A stretch of 64,000 nt of DNA from Amycolatopsis jiangsuensis. Its GTDB lineage: Bacteria; Actinomycetota; Actinomycetes; Mycobacteriales; Pseudonocardiaceae. Location: contig NZ_JACHMG010000001.1 of the NCBI RefSeq assembly GCF_014204865.1, forward strand, positions 2,728,001 through 2,792,000. Reading direction: 5' to 3'. The notes under the pieces are model-generated. The model saw only the letters and a program-made list of their open reading frames with translations, made no database searches and was not told where the DNA came from. The translations under genes were made by a program, and so were the position numbers. This document shows positions 29,235-37,950 of the stretch, one piece after another; the first letter of the stretch is position 1, and the number at the start of each line of letters is the position of its first letter.

Positions 29235-30154
29235 GCGTTGCCGGCGAGATGACTCTCCACAGCTTCCCGAAAGTGCGCGATGAGCGGATTGCCGTCGTCG
29301 GTGCGGGCGATGACCGCCACCTGGCAGGGCTCGATCCCGTCGATGGGGACGGTGGCCAGGTCGTCGCGAAGGGTGCTGCGCCGGTCGCCGGCGGGCACGA
29401 CGATGACGGCTCGCCCATCGGCGACCGCTTCGATCTTGTCCTCCACAGAGTGCACGACCGTGGGGCCGGACGGTGCCGGGGCACCATCCGGACGGGGGTT
29501 GAGCCGCCAGAACTCGACCCACGCCGCGGCCATCGTGGGACACGCGAGAAGAGGCTCGTCGGCGAAGTCGTCGACGGTGACCGATTCCTTGCCCGCCAGG
29601 CGGTGCGACGCGGAGACGAGCAGCGACCGGGGCTCGTCGTAGACGAGACTCACGAGCAGGTCGTCGCTGGGGATGGGAAGCGGTGTGCGGGTGACGAGCA
29701 CGTCCACCCTGCCCTCGGGGAGTGCACTGGCTTCATCCCAGTTCAGGTGCCGGGTGCGCACCTGGGCATCGGGGTCGCGGTGGCGCAGACTCCGCACCGC
29801 GGGGGTGATGACGAGGTCCTCGGTGTAACCGATGGTGATCGCGTGCGGCACCGAGGCGTCGTGGGCCGCGAGGGCGGCGGCGCGGGCGGCATGCAGCAGC
29901 GCGCGTGCTCGCGGCAGGAACGCGGCGCCGGCCGCGGTGAGCGTGCTGCCCTGAGTGGTGCGCTCCAGCAGGCGGGTGCCCAGCGTGTCCTCCAGTCGCT
30001 GGATCTGGCGGCTCAGCGACGGCTGGGCGACACGCAGTGCTGCCGCCCTGGCGATGTTCCGGTGCTCGGCGACGACGGTGAAATACCGCACCAGACGCAG
30101 GTCGAAGTCGGAGTGGGAACCGGCTGCCGGTGAGAACAGGACTTCATCCGTCAC
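29231..30154 (-). CDS. LysR-family transcriptional regulator
   Basis: 307 aa from GTG at 30154. Winged HTH about 20-75 (LVRYFTVVAEHRNIARAAALRVAQPSLSRQIQRLEDTLG) and a LysR substrate-binding domain from about 100. It is divergent from the SDR/carotenoid-oxygenase cluster and likely controls it. An ATG at 30187 would add 11 residues but would place a 6-bp-arm dyad (30169-30199) inside the coding region, so I prefer the GTG. Ligand unknown. Confidence 0.87.
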   Translation of the reverse strand: MTDEVLFSPAAGSHSDFDLRLVRYFTVVAEHRNIARAAALRVAQPSLSRQIQRLEDTLGTRLLERTTQGSTLTAAGAAFLPRARALLHAARAAALAAHDASVPHAITIGYTEDLVITPAVRSLRHRDPDAQVRTRHLNWDEASALPEGRVDVLVTRTPLPIPSDDLLVSLVYDEPRSLLVSASHRLAGKESVTVDDFADEPLLACPTMAAAWVEFWRLNPRPDGAPAPSGPTVVHSVEDKIEAVADGRAVIVVPAGDRRSTLRDDLATVPIDGIEPCQVAVIARTDDGNPLIAHFREAVESHLAGNA

Positions 30155-30168
30155 ACCCCGACTGTACG

Positions 30169-30199
30169 CGGTATACGCGCCCTGCATAACGGGATACCG
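30169..30199. promoter_or_regulatory. Possible LysR operator dyad
   Basis: CGGTAT (30169-30174) / ATACCG (30194-30199), 19 bp apart, between the LysR gene and the divergent SDR. Position fits autoregulation and control of the SDR unit. Confidence 0.4.
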
Positions 30200-30307
30200 A
30201 ACAGGTCTTGGACATCCGGTCCGGACGGTTGTTGGCTCGGATACAGCCCGCCTGGATTACTTCCCACCGCGGCGGAACACCGATTCCGGACCGAGGAAAG
30301 TACTGAT

Positions 30308-31050
30308 ATGGCCAGGTACGAGGGCAAGAACGTGGTGATCACCGGAGGCAGCAGCGGGATCGGGCTGACCACCGCGAAGCTGTTCTGCGCAGAAGGAGCG
30401 CGGGTGCTGATCACCGGGCGCAGCCAATCCGCCTTGGACGCCGCACGCGAAGAACTCGGCGAAAACGCGATCGCCGTCCGCAGCGATGCGGCATCGCTGC
30501 GGACATCGATGAGCTGGCCGACCGGGTGAAGGCCGAGTTCGGCACGGTCGACGCCTTGTTCGCCAATGCCGGGGTGAGCGGTTTCGCGCCATTCGAGGCG
30601 ACCAGCGAGGAATTGTTCGACCAGCTGATGACCGTCAACGCCAAGGGTACCTATTTCACGGTGCAGAAGCTCGCTCCGCTGCTGGCCGTGGGAAGCGGGG
30701 TGGTGCTGACCACCTCGGTCGTCAACGTGGTGGGCCTGCCGATGATCAGCGTGTACGCGGCGAGCAAGGCGGCACTGCGTTCGATGACCCGGAGCCTGGC
30801 CCGTGAATTGCTCCCGAACGACATCCGGGTCAACGCGGTCAGCCCCGGCGTGATCGACACCGCGATCCTGGACAAGTCGATGCCCTCGGAAGAGGCCGCG
30901 AAGACGAGATCGGACATGGTCGTGCAGGTTCCCATGCAGCGATTGGGGACACCGGAGGAAGTCGCCAGGACGGTGGCGTTCCTCGCGTTCGACGCCACTT
31001 ATACGACCGGGGCGGAACTCGCCATGGACGGCGGCGGATCCCAGATCTGA
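30308..31050 (+). pseudogene. SDR oxidoreductase broken by a -1 frameshift
   Basis: Two frames together make one complete SDR. The first (30308-30529) has MARYEGKNVVITGGSSGIGL with the NAD(P) motif GGSSGIG; the second (from about 30504 to 31050) has ANAG, YAASK and the C-terminal GAELAMDGGGSQI. Near 30497-30503 (TCGCTGCGGACATC) one base is missing: adding a G restores the expected S-L-A-D-I-D-E-L-A-D-R-V-K-A-E-F joint of SDRs. The repaired protein would be about 247 aa. Either a recent inactivation or a sequencing error; no other damage is visible. Upstream of the carotenoid oxygenase in the same unit. Confidence 0.85.
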
Positions 31051-31098
31051 CATCGGTTCACCAGAACACCGGGAAAAGCACGGCAAAGGAGCTGCGCA

Positions 31099-32466
31099 AT
31101 GACGTCGGACGACACCATGGCCACCGGGCTGACGCGGGACGGCAGCCTGTACCTCACCGGCAATTACGCGCCGGTCCGGGAGGAGATCACGGCTTACGAT
31201 CTCACGGTCGACGGGCAGATCCCGGCCGAGCTGTCCGGACGGCTGCTGCGGGTCGGACCCAATCCGGTCGCCCCGGTCGACGATCCGGCGAACCACAACT
31301 GGCTGGCCGGGACCGGCATGATGCACGGCCTCCGACTGCGCCACGGCCGGGCCGAGTGGTACCGCAACCGCTTCGTCCGGGGTACGGAGGTGCTTGCGGC
31401 GCTCGACGAACCACCGGTGCCGGGGCCGACCCGGGGATTCGACAACTCCAACAACACGAACATGATCCGGATCGGCAAAGAGGTCTACGCGGTCGCCGAG
31501 GCCGGAGCGCTGCCGATGCTGGTCTCCTACGACCTCAGGACGGAGGCCCGGTGCGATTTCGGCGGGACGCTGGGTGAGGCGTTCACCGCGCACCCCCGCG
31601 TCGACCCGGTGACCGGGGAGACGCACGCCATCACCTACACCCCGCAGCACGAGAAGGTGCAGTACCAGGTCGTCACGCCCGAGGGCCGGGTACGCCGCAT
31701 CGTGGACGTTCCGCTGCCCGGGCACGTGATGGTGCACGACACCTGCTTGACCGAAAAGTACATCGTCATCATGGACATGCCGGTCACCTTCTCGCCGGAG
31801 GCCGCGAGCACCGAGACCGTACCGCTGCGGTGGAATCCCGGGCACGGCTGCCGGGTGGGCCTGCTGCCCCGCGAGGGCAACGCGGAAGACGTCGTCTGGT
31901 GCGAGCTGCCCGGCACGCCTTTCGTGTTCCACACCGGCAACGCCTACGACGCCGAGGACGGCACCGTCGTGATGGAGGTGGTGCGCTACGAGTCGATGTT
32001 CCGCACGAACCTCCTGCACCCGCTAGCCGACCCGGGTCATCTGTACCGCTGGACAGCCGACCCGGCGACCCGCCAGGTGAGCGAGCAGCTGCTCGACGAC
32101 CGCGCACAGGAGTTCCCGCGGCACGACGAGCGCCGGGTGGGCCGCGACTACCGCTACTCGTACACGATCACCTCCGACGACATGCCGCAGGGATTCACCG
32201 GACTGCTCAAGTACGACGTCCAGCGCGGAACGGGCGAGCGGATCGACTACGGGCCGGGCATGCTGACCATGGAAACGGTCTTCGTGCCGTCGGCCGGGAG
32301 CACCGCGGAGGACGACGGCTGGCTGATGGCCTACCTCCACGACACGGCCACAGAACGCTGCGACGTGGTCATCCGGCACGCCCAGGACCTCACCGACCCG
32401 GTCGCGACCATCCATCTGCCCGTCCGCGTGCCTTTCGGCTTCCACGGCAACTGGGTCGCCGACTGA
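31099..32466 (+). CDS. Carotenoid oxygenase family protein (retinal pigment epithelial membrane family)
   Basis: 455 aa. The four iron-binding histidines of the family are in place: His165 (FTAHPRVD), His213 (MVHDTC), His278 (FVFHTGNAYD) and His449 (FGFHGNW) on the beta-propeller. The family cleaves carotenoids, or stilbenes and other phenylpropanoids (lignostilbene dioxygenase). The phenylpropanoid option fits an isolated LysR/SDR catabolic cluster without carotenoid genes, but this is inference. ATG preceded by AAAGGAG at good spacing; 48 bp after the SDR stop. Confidence 0.9.
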   Translation: MTSDDTMATGLTRDGSLYLTGNYAPVREEITAYDLTVDGQIPAELSGRLLRVGPNPVAPVDDPANHNWLAGTGMMHGLRLRHGRAEWYRNRFVRGTEVLAALDEPPVPGPTRGFDNSNNTNMIRIGKEVYAVAEAGALPMLVSYDLRTEARCDFGGTLGEAFTAHPRVDPVTGETHAITYTPQHEKVQYQVVTPEGRVRRIVDVPLPGHVMVHDTCLTEKYIVIMDMPVTFSPEAASTETVPLRWNPGHGCRVGLLPREGNAEDVVWCELPGTPFVFHTGNAYDAEDGTVVMEVVRYESMFRTNLLHPLADPGHLYRWTADPATRQVSEQLLDDRAQEFPRHDERRVGRDYRYSYTITSDDMPQGFTGLLKYDVQRGTGERIDYGPGMLTMETVFVPSAGSTAEDDGWLMAYLHDTATERCDVVIRHAQDLTDPVATIHLPVRVPFGFHGNWVAD

Positions 32467-32479
32467 CTCCGGGAACGGC

Positions 32480-34246
32480 TTACCGCAGGAACGCCTCCCC
32501 CAGCGCTGTCTTGCCGCCCACCACGGGCAGCGTCACGGTGGTGCCGGTGAGATCGAGCGACAGTCCGGCGCCCGGCCGCGGGCGGAGCGTGTAGTCGTGG
32601 TCGCTGGAGGCCAGCACGAATTCCAGCCGGTGTCCGGCGGCCAGAACGTAGTCCTTCGGCATCAGATCGACCCGGATCGGGTACCGCTGTCCCGGGGTGA
32701 TCGGCGTCGTCACCGCGGGGCTCACGCGGTTCTGCGGGTCCGTCCAGCCGCGGCTGATCACATGCGAGCTGCCGTCCGGCGCGCGGTCGAGGAGAACCGC
32801 GGTGACGTTCGCGGCCGGGCGGTCGAACGAGAGCCGTAGATCGGCGTGCGCTGTGCCGGACAGGCGCAGCGCACGCGTCGCGGCAGACGAGGCGTAACGC
32901 AACCGGTTGCCGGACGACGCTGCGTCGGCGAGCTGTTCGATGGTCTTGCTCGCGTCGTCCGCCAACGATTCGACAGCCGGATTTCCCGGTACCTGCTGTC
33001 CGGCGAGGGTGCCTGTCGCACCGCCTCCCGGCCATGGGTGCAGCGAAGCGTCCGCGGTGCCCGGCGCTGGCCAGTCGGCCTCGTCGGTCCACGACTTGTC
33101 CTCACGCTGGATCGTGGCCTTCGGCTCCTCTTCGATGCCGTTTTCAATTCCGTACAGATAATGCGACATCCACTTGTTCAGCGTCAGCAGCCACACGTCG
33201 CGCCGCAGCGAAATCGGGTCCGCGTGCGCGGCCTGGTGCAGCCAGATCTTGTGCTCGACACCGTGTGCCTTCAGCGCTTCGTACCACTGGGCGACCTGGT
33301 CGGTCTTCACGTTCCAGTCGTTCAGGCCGTGCACCGCGAGCACCGAGGCGCGCACCTTGGCGACGTCGTTGCGGTAGTTCCGCACGTCCCAGTACGGGCC
33401 GTAGTCGCCGGTCACCCGATCCTGTGAAGCGGTCAGCTGATCGATCACCGGACGGCAGATCTCCCGGTCCGCTCGGGTGTACACGTAGTCGGCGAGCACG
33501 TCGGTGTCTTCGCCCTGGAAGCCGCCGGCCGCGACGACCGCGCCGTCGGTGCGGTAGTACTCGTACCAGCTGGAGATCGCGGCGATCGGCACGATCGTCT
33601 CGAGCCCTTCGACGCCGGTGCTCGCCACGGCGTTCGGCAGCGTTCCGTTGTAGGACACGCCCATCATCCCGGTTTTCCCGGTGCTCCAGCCGGCGGTCAC
33701 CGAAGTGCCCGCGGCGTCGTGGGCGGGCGCACGGCCGTTGAGCCAGTCGACCACCGAACGGGCGCCGATCGTCTCGTTCGCGCCGCCCGTGGTCGGGCAG
33801 CCGGTGGACAGTCCGGTACCGAGGGATTCGCCGTACACCACCGCGAATCCACGCGCGGTGAAGTAGTCCTGGTAGGCCCATTCGATCGGCTCCGCGGCGT
33901 GCGGCCCCGGCACGTACAGCTCTTTGTCGACGTCGTGGTTCGCGACGTCGTTGCCGCCGGCGAAGTACGGGCTCGCCTCGTACACCACGGGGACTTTCAT
34001 GCCCAGCTCGGTCGCCTTCGGCCGCACTACCTGCGCGTGGACACGGTCGGGCTGACCGTCGTGGTCGCTGTCGACCGGCGCGGTCACCCAGACGTCTTCA
34101 CGCACCACATCGGCAGGATCGAACACCGCTTGCGCCTGACCGTCCGCGAAGACCGGTCCAGGCGGCGAAGCGGCCTGCGCGACCGCAGGTACCGACAACG
34201 TGACCACAGCGGCGAGAACGACAGCAACCCGAGCAGCGACCCTCAC
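32480..34246 (-). CDS. Secreted S15 family Xaa-Pro dipeptidyl-peptidase (CocE/NonD)
   Basis: 588 aa. Signal peptide RVAARVAVVLAAVVTLSVPAVAQA (about 1-26). Alpha/beta hydrolase with nucleophile Ser198 (MMGVSYNGT), then VLAVHGLNDWNV with the probable acid and HQAAHADP with the His; the C-terminal part is the jelly-roll X-Pro domain (SFDRPAANVTAVLLD). Releases Xaa-Pro dipeptides from peptides outside the cell, or hydrolyses esters as in CocE. GTG at 34246 with GGGGG upstream gives a proper signal peptide. Convergent with the carotenoid oxygenase, 13 bp apart. Confidence 0.88.
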   Translation of the reverse strand: MRVAARVAVVLAAVVTLSVPAVAQAASPPGPVFADGQAQAVFDPADVVREDVWVTAPVDSDHDGQPDRVHAQVVRPKATELGMKVPVVYEASPYFAGGNDVANHDVDKELYVPGPHAAEPIEWAYQDYFTARGFAVVYGESLGTGLSTGCPTTGGANETIGARSVVDWLNGRAPAHDAAGTSVTAGWSTGKTGMMGVSYNGTLPNAVASTGVEGLETIVPIAAISSWYEYYRTDGAVVAAGGFQGEDTDVLADYVYTRADREICRPVIDQLTASQDRVTGDYGPYWDVRNYRNDVAKVRASVLAVHGLNDWNVKTDQVAQWYEALKAHGVEHKIWLHQAAHADPISLRRDVWLLTLNKWMSHYLYGIENGIEEEPKATIQREDKSWTDEADWPAPGTADASLHPWPGGGATGTLAGQQVPGNPAVESLADDASKTIEQLADAASSGNRLRYASSAATRALRLSGTAHADLRLSFDRPAANVTAVLLDRAPDGSSHVISRGWTDPQNRVSPAVTTPITPGQRYPIRVDLMPKDYVLAAGHRLEFVLASSDHDYTLRPRPGAGLSLDLTGTTVTLPVVGGKTALGEAFLR

Positions 34247-34331
34247 AGGACCCCCAAGCCGGACGAAGCACACGAACCTGTCCGACACTTCCGGCAACCG
34301 GGTAAGCCGTCAAGCGACTAACGTCGGAGCC

Positions 34332-35840
34332 ATGGACGCACCCATCGTCGCCGTCACCGTCTACCCGCAACACGCGCGGGTCACCCGGCGCGGGACGGTC
34401 GATCCGGCCGCGGGCAACCGGGTGGAGATCACCGGCCTGCCTGCCTCCCTCGACGCCGGATCGGTCCGCGTCGGCGGTACCGGCGACGCGCTCGTCACCG
34501 GAGTCGACGTCGGGTTCGCCCAGCACGCCGCACCCGCCGACGCCACACTGCGCGCACTCGTCGAGCAACGGCGGGCGAAGCAGGCCACAGTCGACGCAGT
34601 AGCCGACGAAGAGGTAGCCGCGTCGGCACAGGTCGACCTGCTCACCGGCGTAGCACGCCGTAGCGGCGCCAGCTTCGCGAAGGCGCTCGCGGGCGGTGCA
34701 GCGGAACCCGCGCGCGTGGGCGAAGTCAGCGCGGCGCTGGGCAGGCAGCTGGCTGACACGCTCAAGGAGCGGCGCGCGCTCAGCACCCACCTGGCCGAGC
34801 TGCGCGACGATTTGGCCGCGCTGGACCGGCAGATCGAAAACCACAGTGGACAGTCTCAGCAGGACAGTTCCACGGTCACTGTGGAAATCGAGCCGTCCGG
34901 CACCGGCGAACTCGAGCTGGAACTGTCCTATGTGGTCCCCGGCGCGAGCTGGGAATCCGGCTACGACGTACGAGTCCGCGACACGAACGTCTCGGTCACC
35001 GCGTACGGGCTGGTCAGCCAGCACACCGGCGAGGACTGGCCGGAATGCGAGCTGGCGCTGTCCACCGCCCGCCCGGCGAACACCGTGGTGCTCCCGGAAC
35101 CCGAACCCTGGTACCTCGACCGGGAACAGCCCGCCCCGCCCGGCCGCGGAATGGCGTTCGCCGCCGCGGCCGTGCCGGCGGACGCGCGGTTCGGGGCGAA
35201 ACTCGCCACAGCGGAACAGGGCACCACCGCGGTGACCTACCGGCCGTCACGAGCGATCGCTGTTCCCTCTGGCGCGCAAGGACACCGGACCACGCTGGCG
35301 CAGCTGGACCTCACCGCCCAGCTGGACTATGTGACCGCGCCCGGCCAGGCGCCGGAGGCTTATCTGCGGGCGAAGGTCGTCAACACCGGCGAGCATCCGT
35401 TCCTTCCCGGAAGCGCGTCGGTGTTCCACGAGACGGAGTTCGTCGGCACCACGCGGCTGGGCCTGTGGGCGCCCGGCGAAGAGCGGGAGCTGGCGCTCGG
35501 TGTCGACGACCGGATCCGCGTCGAACGAGAGCTCGTGCGGCGTACGGCGAGCAAGGCGACACTGTCGGGCCAACGCCGTCGTGAAGCGGAATACCGCACC
35601 ACTGTGCACAATCACAGCCCACGCGAAGCGCTGGTGACCGTGCTCGACCAGGCCCCGGTGTCGCGCGACGAAGCAATCACCGTACGGGATGTGCGCGCGA
35701 CGCCGGAGCCGTCGGAGCAGACCGAACTCGGCCAGTACAGCTGGCAGCTCACGCTGGCACCCGGCGCGTCCGCGGCTGTCTCGCTCGGCTACCGCGTGGA
35801 GGTGGCGAAGGGCGTCCGGCTCGCCGGGTGGCGCGAGTGA
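34332..35840 (+). CDS. DUF4139 domain protein (mucoidy inhibitor MuiA family)
   Basis: 502 aa. N-terminal DUF4140-like domain (IVAVTVYPQHARVTRRGTV), a coiled coil (about 75-175), then the DUF4139 beta-rich domain with YVVPGASWESGYDVRV and SQHTGEDWPECELALST, and the C-terminal VHNHSPREALVTVLDQAPVS and YSWQLTLAPGASAAVSLGYRVE. No signal peptide is visible. Function of the family is not established. ATG at 34332 has CGGAG 3 bases upstream; the longer frame overlaps the S15 gene start. Stop lies 1 bp from the convergent CBS gene stop. Confidence 0.85.
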   Translation: MDAPIVAVTVYPQHARVTRRGTVDPAAGNRVEITGLPASLDAGSVRVGGTGDALVTGVDVGFAQHAAPADATLRALVEQRRAKQATVDAVADEEVAASAQVDLLTGVARRSGASFAKALAGGAAEPARVGEVSAALGRQLADTLKERRALSTHLAELRDDLAALDRQIENHSGQSQQDSSTVTVEIEPSGTGELELELSYVVPGASWESGYDVRVRDTNVSVTAYGLVSQHTGEDWPECELALSTARPANTVVLPEPEPWYLDREQPAPPGRGMAFAAAAVPADARFGAKLATAEQGTTAVTYRPSRAIAVPSGAQGHRTTLAQLDLTAQLDYVTAPGQAPEAYLRAKVVNTGEHPFLPGSASVFHETEFVGTTRLGLWAPGEERELALGVDDRIRVERELVRRTASKATLSGQRRREAEYRTTVHNHSPREALVTVLDQAPVSRDEAITVRDVRATPEPSEQTELGQYSWQLTLAPGASAAVSLGYRVEVAKGVRLAGWRE

Positions 35841-35841
35841 G

Positions 35842-36273
35842 TCAGCCCTGGGCGATGTAGGCCTCGAGCTGTTCCTGACTGCGTTCCAGCTGCTCCATCC
35901 GGGTCTTCACCACGTCGCCGATGCTGATGATGCCGGCCAGCCTGCCCTCGGCGAGCACCGGTACGTGCCGGATCCGCCGCTGGGTCATCAGCACGCTGAG
36001 CTGGTCGATCGAATCGTCCGGGCCGCAGCTGGCGACGAGTTTCGTCATGATGTCCGCGACCGGGCCGTCGAGCACTGCCGGGCCGTGGTCGTGCAGCCGG
36101 CGTGCCACGTCACGTTCGGACACGATCCCGGCGATGCCGCCGTCCGCCGTGACCACGACCATCGCACCGATGTTCTGCCTGGCCAGACCCGCCAGCAGCT
36201 CCGTGACCGTGGTCCCGGGAGAGACGGTGGCGACGGTCGTTCCCTTGCGCTCGAGCAGTTCCGCGATTCGCAT
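35842..36273 (-). CDS. CBS domain-pair protein
   Basis: 143 aa. Two CBS motifs (about 8-62 and 74-130), with IGAMVVVTADGGIAGIVSERDVARRLHDHG and RIRHVPVLAEGRLAGIISIGDVVK. Stand-alone CBS pairs bind adenine nucleotides or SAM and regulate partner proteins; the partner is not visible. The C-terminal helix (EQLERSQEQLEAYI) could mediate dimerisation. ATG preceded by GAGG in the leader. Confidence 0.9.
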   Translation of the reverse strand: MRIAELLERKGTTVATVSPGTTVTELLAGLARQNIGAMVVVTADGGIAGIVSERDVARRLHDHGPAVLDGPVADIMTKLVASCGPDDSIDQLSVLMTQRRIRHVPVLAEGRLAGIISIGDVVKTRMEQLERSQEQLEAYIAQG

Positions 36274-36372
36274 GGCGAACCCCTCTCCTCGGTGATTCGG
36301 GTCACATCAGGTTAGGGCCCGGATGCCGAGTGCGAAAGTCCGGCAGCACCTGCCGGTCCGTGGTATGGCCGT

Positions 36373-36819
36373 TCAGTCCAGCCGCTCGGCCAGCCCGTCG
36401 AGGGCGAGCCGGACGCCTTCGGCGTAGTCGTCGTCGCCGAGAGCGTCGAGCTTCTCGCGGGCAGCGGCGAGATGCCTACGGGCGGCCGGGAAATCACCCA
36501 GTTTGCGGTAGTCCTCACCGAGGTTCAGGTGCAGTGACGGGTAGAACCCGCGCACCGCGAGCGTCGAATGGTGCTCCTGGACGCGCGCGTCGGTGAGCCC
36601 GTCCGCCGCGGCCAGTGCGCGCCGGTCCCATTCGAGTTCCTCGGCCGGGTCGTCGCAGACGTCGGCGAGGTGGTGCGCGAGTGCGCAGCGGTGCAGCGGG
36701 TCGCCGTCCTCCCCGAGGCGCCCCCACAGCGCGAGAAGATCGGTCTTCGCCCCGGCCCGATCGCCGGCGAGATGCCTGCGAAGCCCGGCATCGATCGCCA
36801 CCATCACGTCGTCGGTCAT
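36373..36819 (-). CDS. Small helical-repeat (TPR-like) protein
   Basis: 148 aa, all helical. Repeated Ala/Leu helices (LALWGRLGEDGDPLHRCALAHHLAD; YPSLHLNLGEDYRKLGDFPAARRHLAAAREKL) look like tetratricopeptide repeats. No catalytic motif. ATG at 36819 has AAGGAGATCG immediately upstream, a strong SD. Likely a cytosolic protein-interaction module. Longer in-frame extensions upstream are not supported. Confidence 0.75.
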   Translation of the reverse strand: MTDDVMVAIDAGLRRHLAGDRAGAKTDLLALWGRLGEDGDPLHRCALAHHLADVCDDPAEELEWDRRALAAADGLTDARVQEHHSTLAVRGFYPSLHLNLGEDYRKLGDFPAARRHLAAAREKLDALGDDDYAEGVRLALDGLAERLD

Positions 36820-36971
36820 CGATCTCCTTCGTCGGGCAGCCCGGCGCTGCCGGGCAGGTTCCGGCCCGATCCGGCCGGTCGTGGTCGCACCGTAGCCGAA
36901 GACGAGCCCGCGCCCGCCGACCGAAGCACCTCCGTCCTCGACCTGCCCCGCCGCGTCTTCGCGTGACCGGC

Positions 36972-37841
36972 TCAGCTGACTTGGGATTCCGAGGCCGACC
37001 AGGTGTTGCACGCGGACGGGCCGCGGCCGGAGTAGCCCGCTTTCGCCCAGGCGATCTGGTGGTCGTGGCTGCCGTGGTCACCGCTGTCGTCGGCTCGGCC
37101 GTAGTCGGCCACGGCGGCGTTCGCCATCGCCCGGCTGATCGATCCGCGTCCCGCGGCGGCGGCCAGGAACAGCGCACCGAAGCAGTTCGCCTGCAGCTCG
37201 ATGCGGCGTACCACTGCGTTGCCGGCCTTACCGCCCGGCCGGTCCGAGCCCATCCGCGCACTCGCCGCGTCGAGGATGCCGCTTTCCCGCTGTACGTGGT
37301 GGCCGTACTCGTGGGCGATGGTCGCCACGTGCCGGGCGCCGTTCGACCCGGCGTCCGAAAGCATCCAGTCGGTGGGCGCGTAGATCGTGGTGTCGCCACC
37401 GCAGTAGTACGCCACCGCTTCCTCGCGCGACGGCGCCGTGCCGCACGCGCTCACCTTCGGCAGCGTGATCGAGACCCGGACCTCTCCAGCCGGCTCGCCG
37501 GCACGCTCCAGCGCGGGCCGCCACGCCTGCGCGAGGCAACCGGACAGCGCTTCGTAGTACGCCGCGAGCTGCGGGCCGGAGCGCCCGAGCCGCGGCAGAT
37601 CGCACGAAGCCCGCCCGAGCGCGACCTCACCGGCGAGCAGTGGATTGGTGGCCAGCTCCCGGACCGGGCGCCTGCCGTCCTCGCGAGCCCGCGCCACCCC
37701 GCTGCCGGACACCGCGACCGCGTGGCCGCGCACCTCGCGTGGCACCACTGCCACGATCGCGGCCGCGACCACCACGAGCGCCAGCAGCGCGCCGAGCGCC
37801 TTCCCGGCCCCACGACGGCGCGGCGACGGCGAAACGATCAT
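36972..37841 (-). CDS. Membrane-anchored zinc metallopeptidase (YpfJ/KPN_02809 family)
   Basis: 289 aa. A membrane helix at about 15-34 anchors an external domain with the zinc motif HEYGHH (177-182) and downstream RIELQANC, whose Glu should be the third ligand, as in the neutral zinc metallopeptidase family (PF04228). Cysteines in the external part (CGT, YCGG, NC, CNTW) may form disulfides. ATG at 37841 follows GGGGGATCG. Function of the family is poorly known. Divergent from the S9 peptidase. Confidence 0.87.
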   Translation of the reverse strand: MIVSPSPRRRGAGKALGALLALVVVAAAIVAVVPREVRGHAVAVSGSGVARAREDGRRPVRELATNPLLAGEVALGRASCDLPRLGRSGPQLAAYYEALSGCLAQAWRPALERAGEPAGEVRVSITLPKVSACGTAPSREEAVAYYCGGDTTIYAPTDWMLSDAGSNGARHVATIAHEYGHHVQRESGILDAASARMGSDRPGGKAGNAVVRRIELQANCFGALFLAAAAGRGSISRAMANAAVADYGRADDSGDHGSHDHQIAWAKAGYSGRGPSACNTWSASESQVS

Positions 37842-37950
37842 CGATCCCCCACGCACCCCAGCATACGGAGACGGTCACGCGAGCCGGATCACGAAACGAG
37901 AACACCGGTCCACTTGGCCGGACGGCAGGAGGACAGCGAGACTGGGCGCC

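Noticed and set aside
30308..30529. 73-residue stand-alone protein
   Set aside because: It is the N-terminal half of the frameshifted SDR, ending in an out-of-frame stop.
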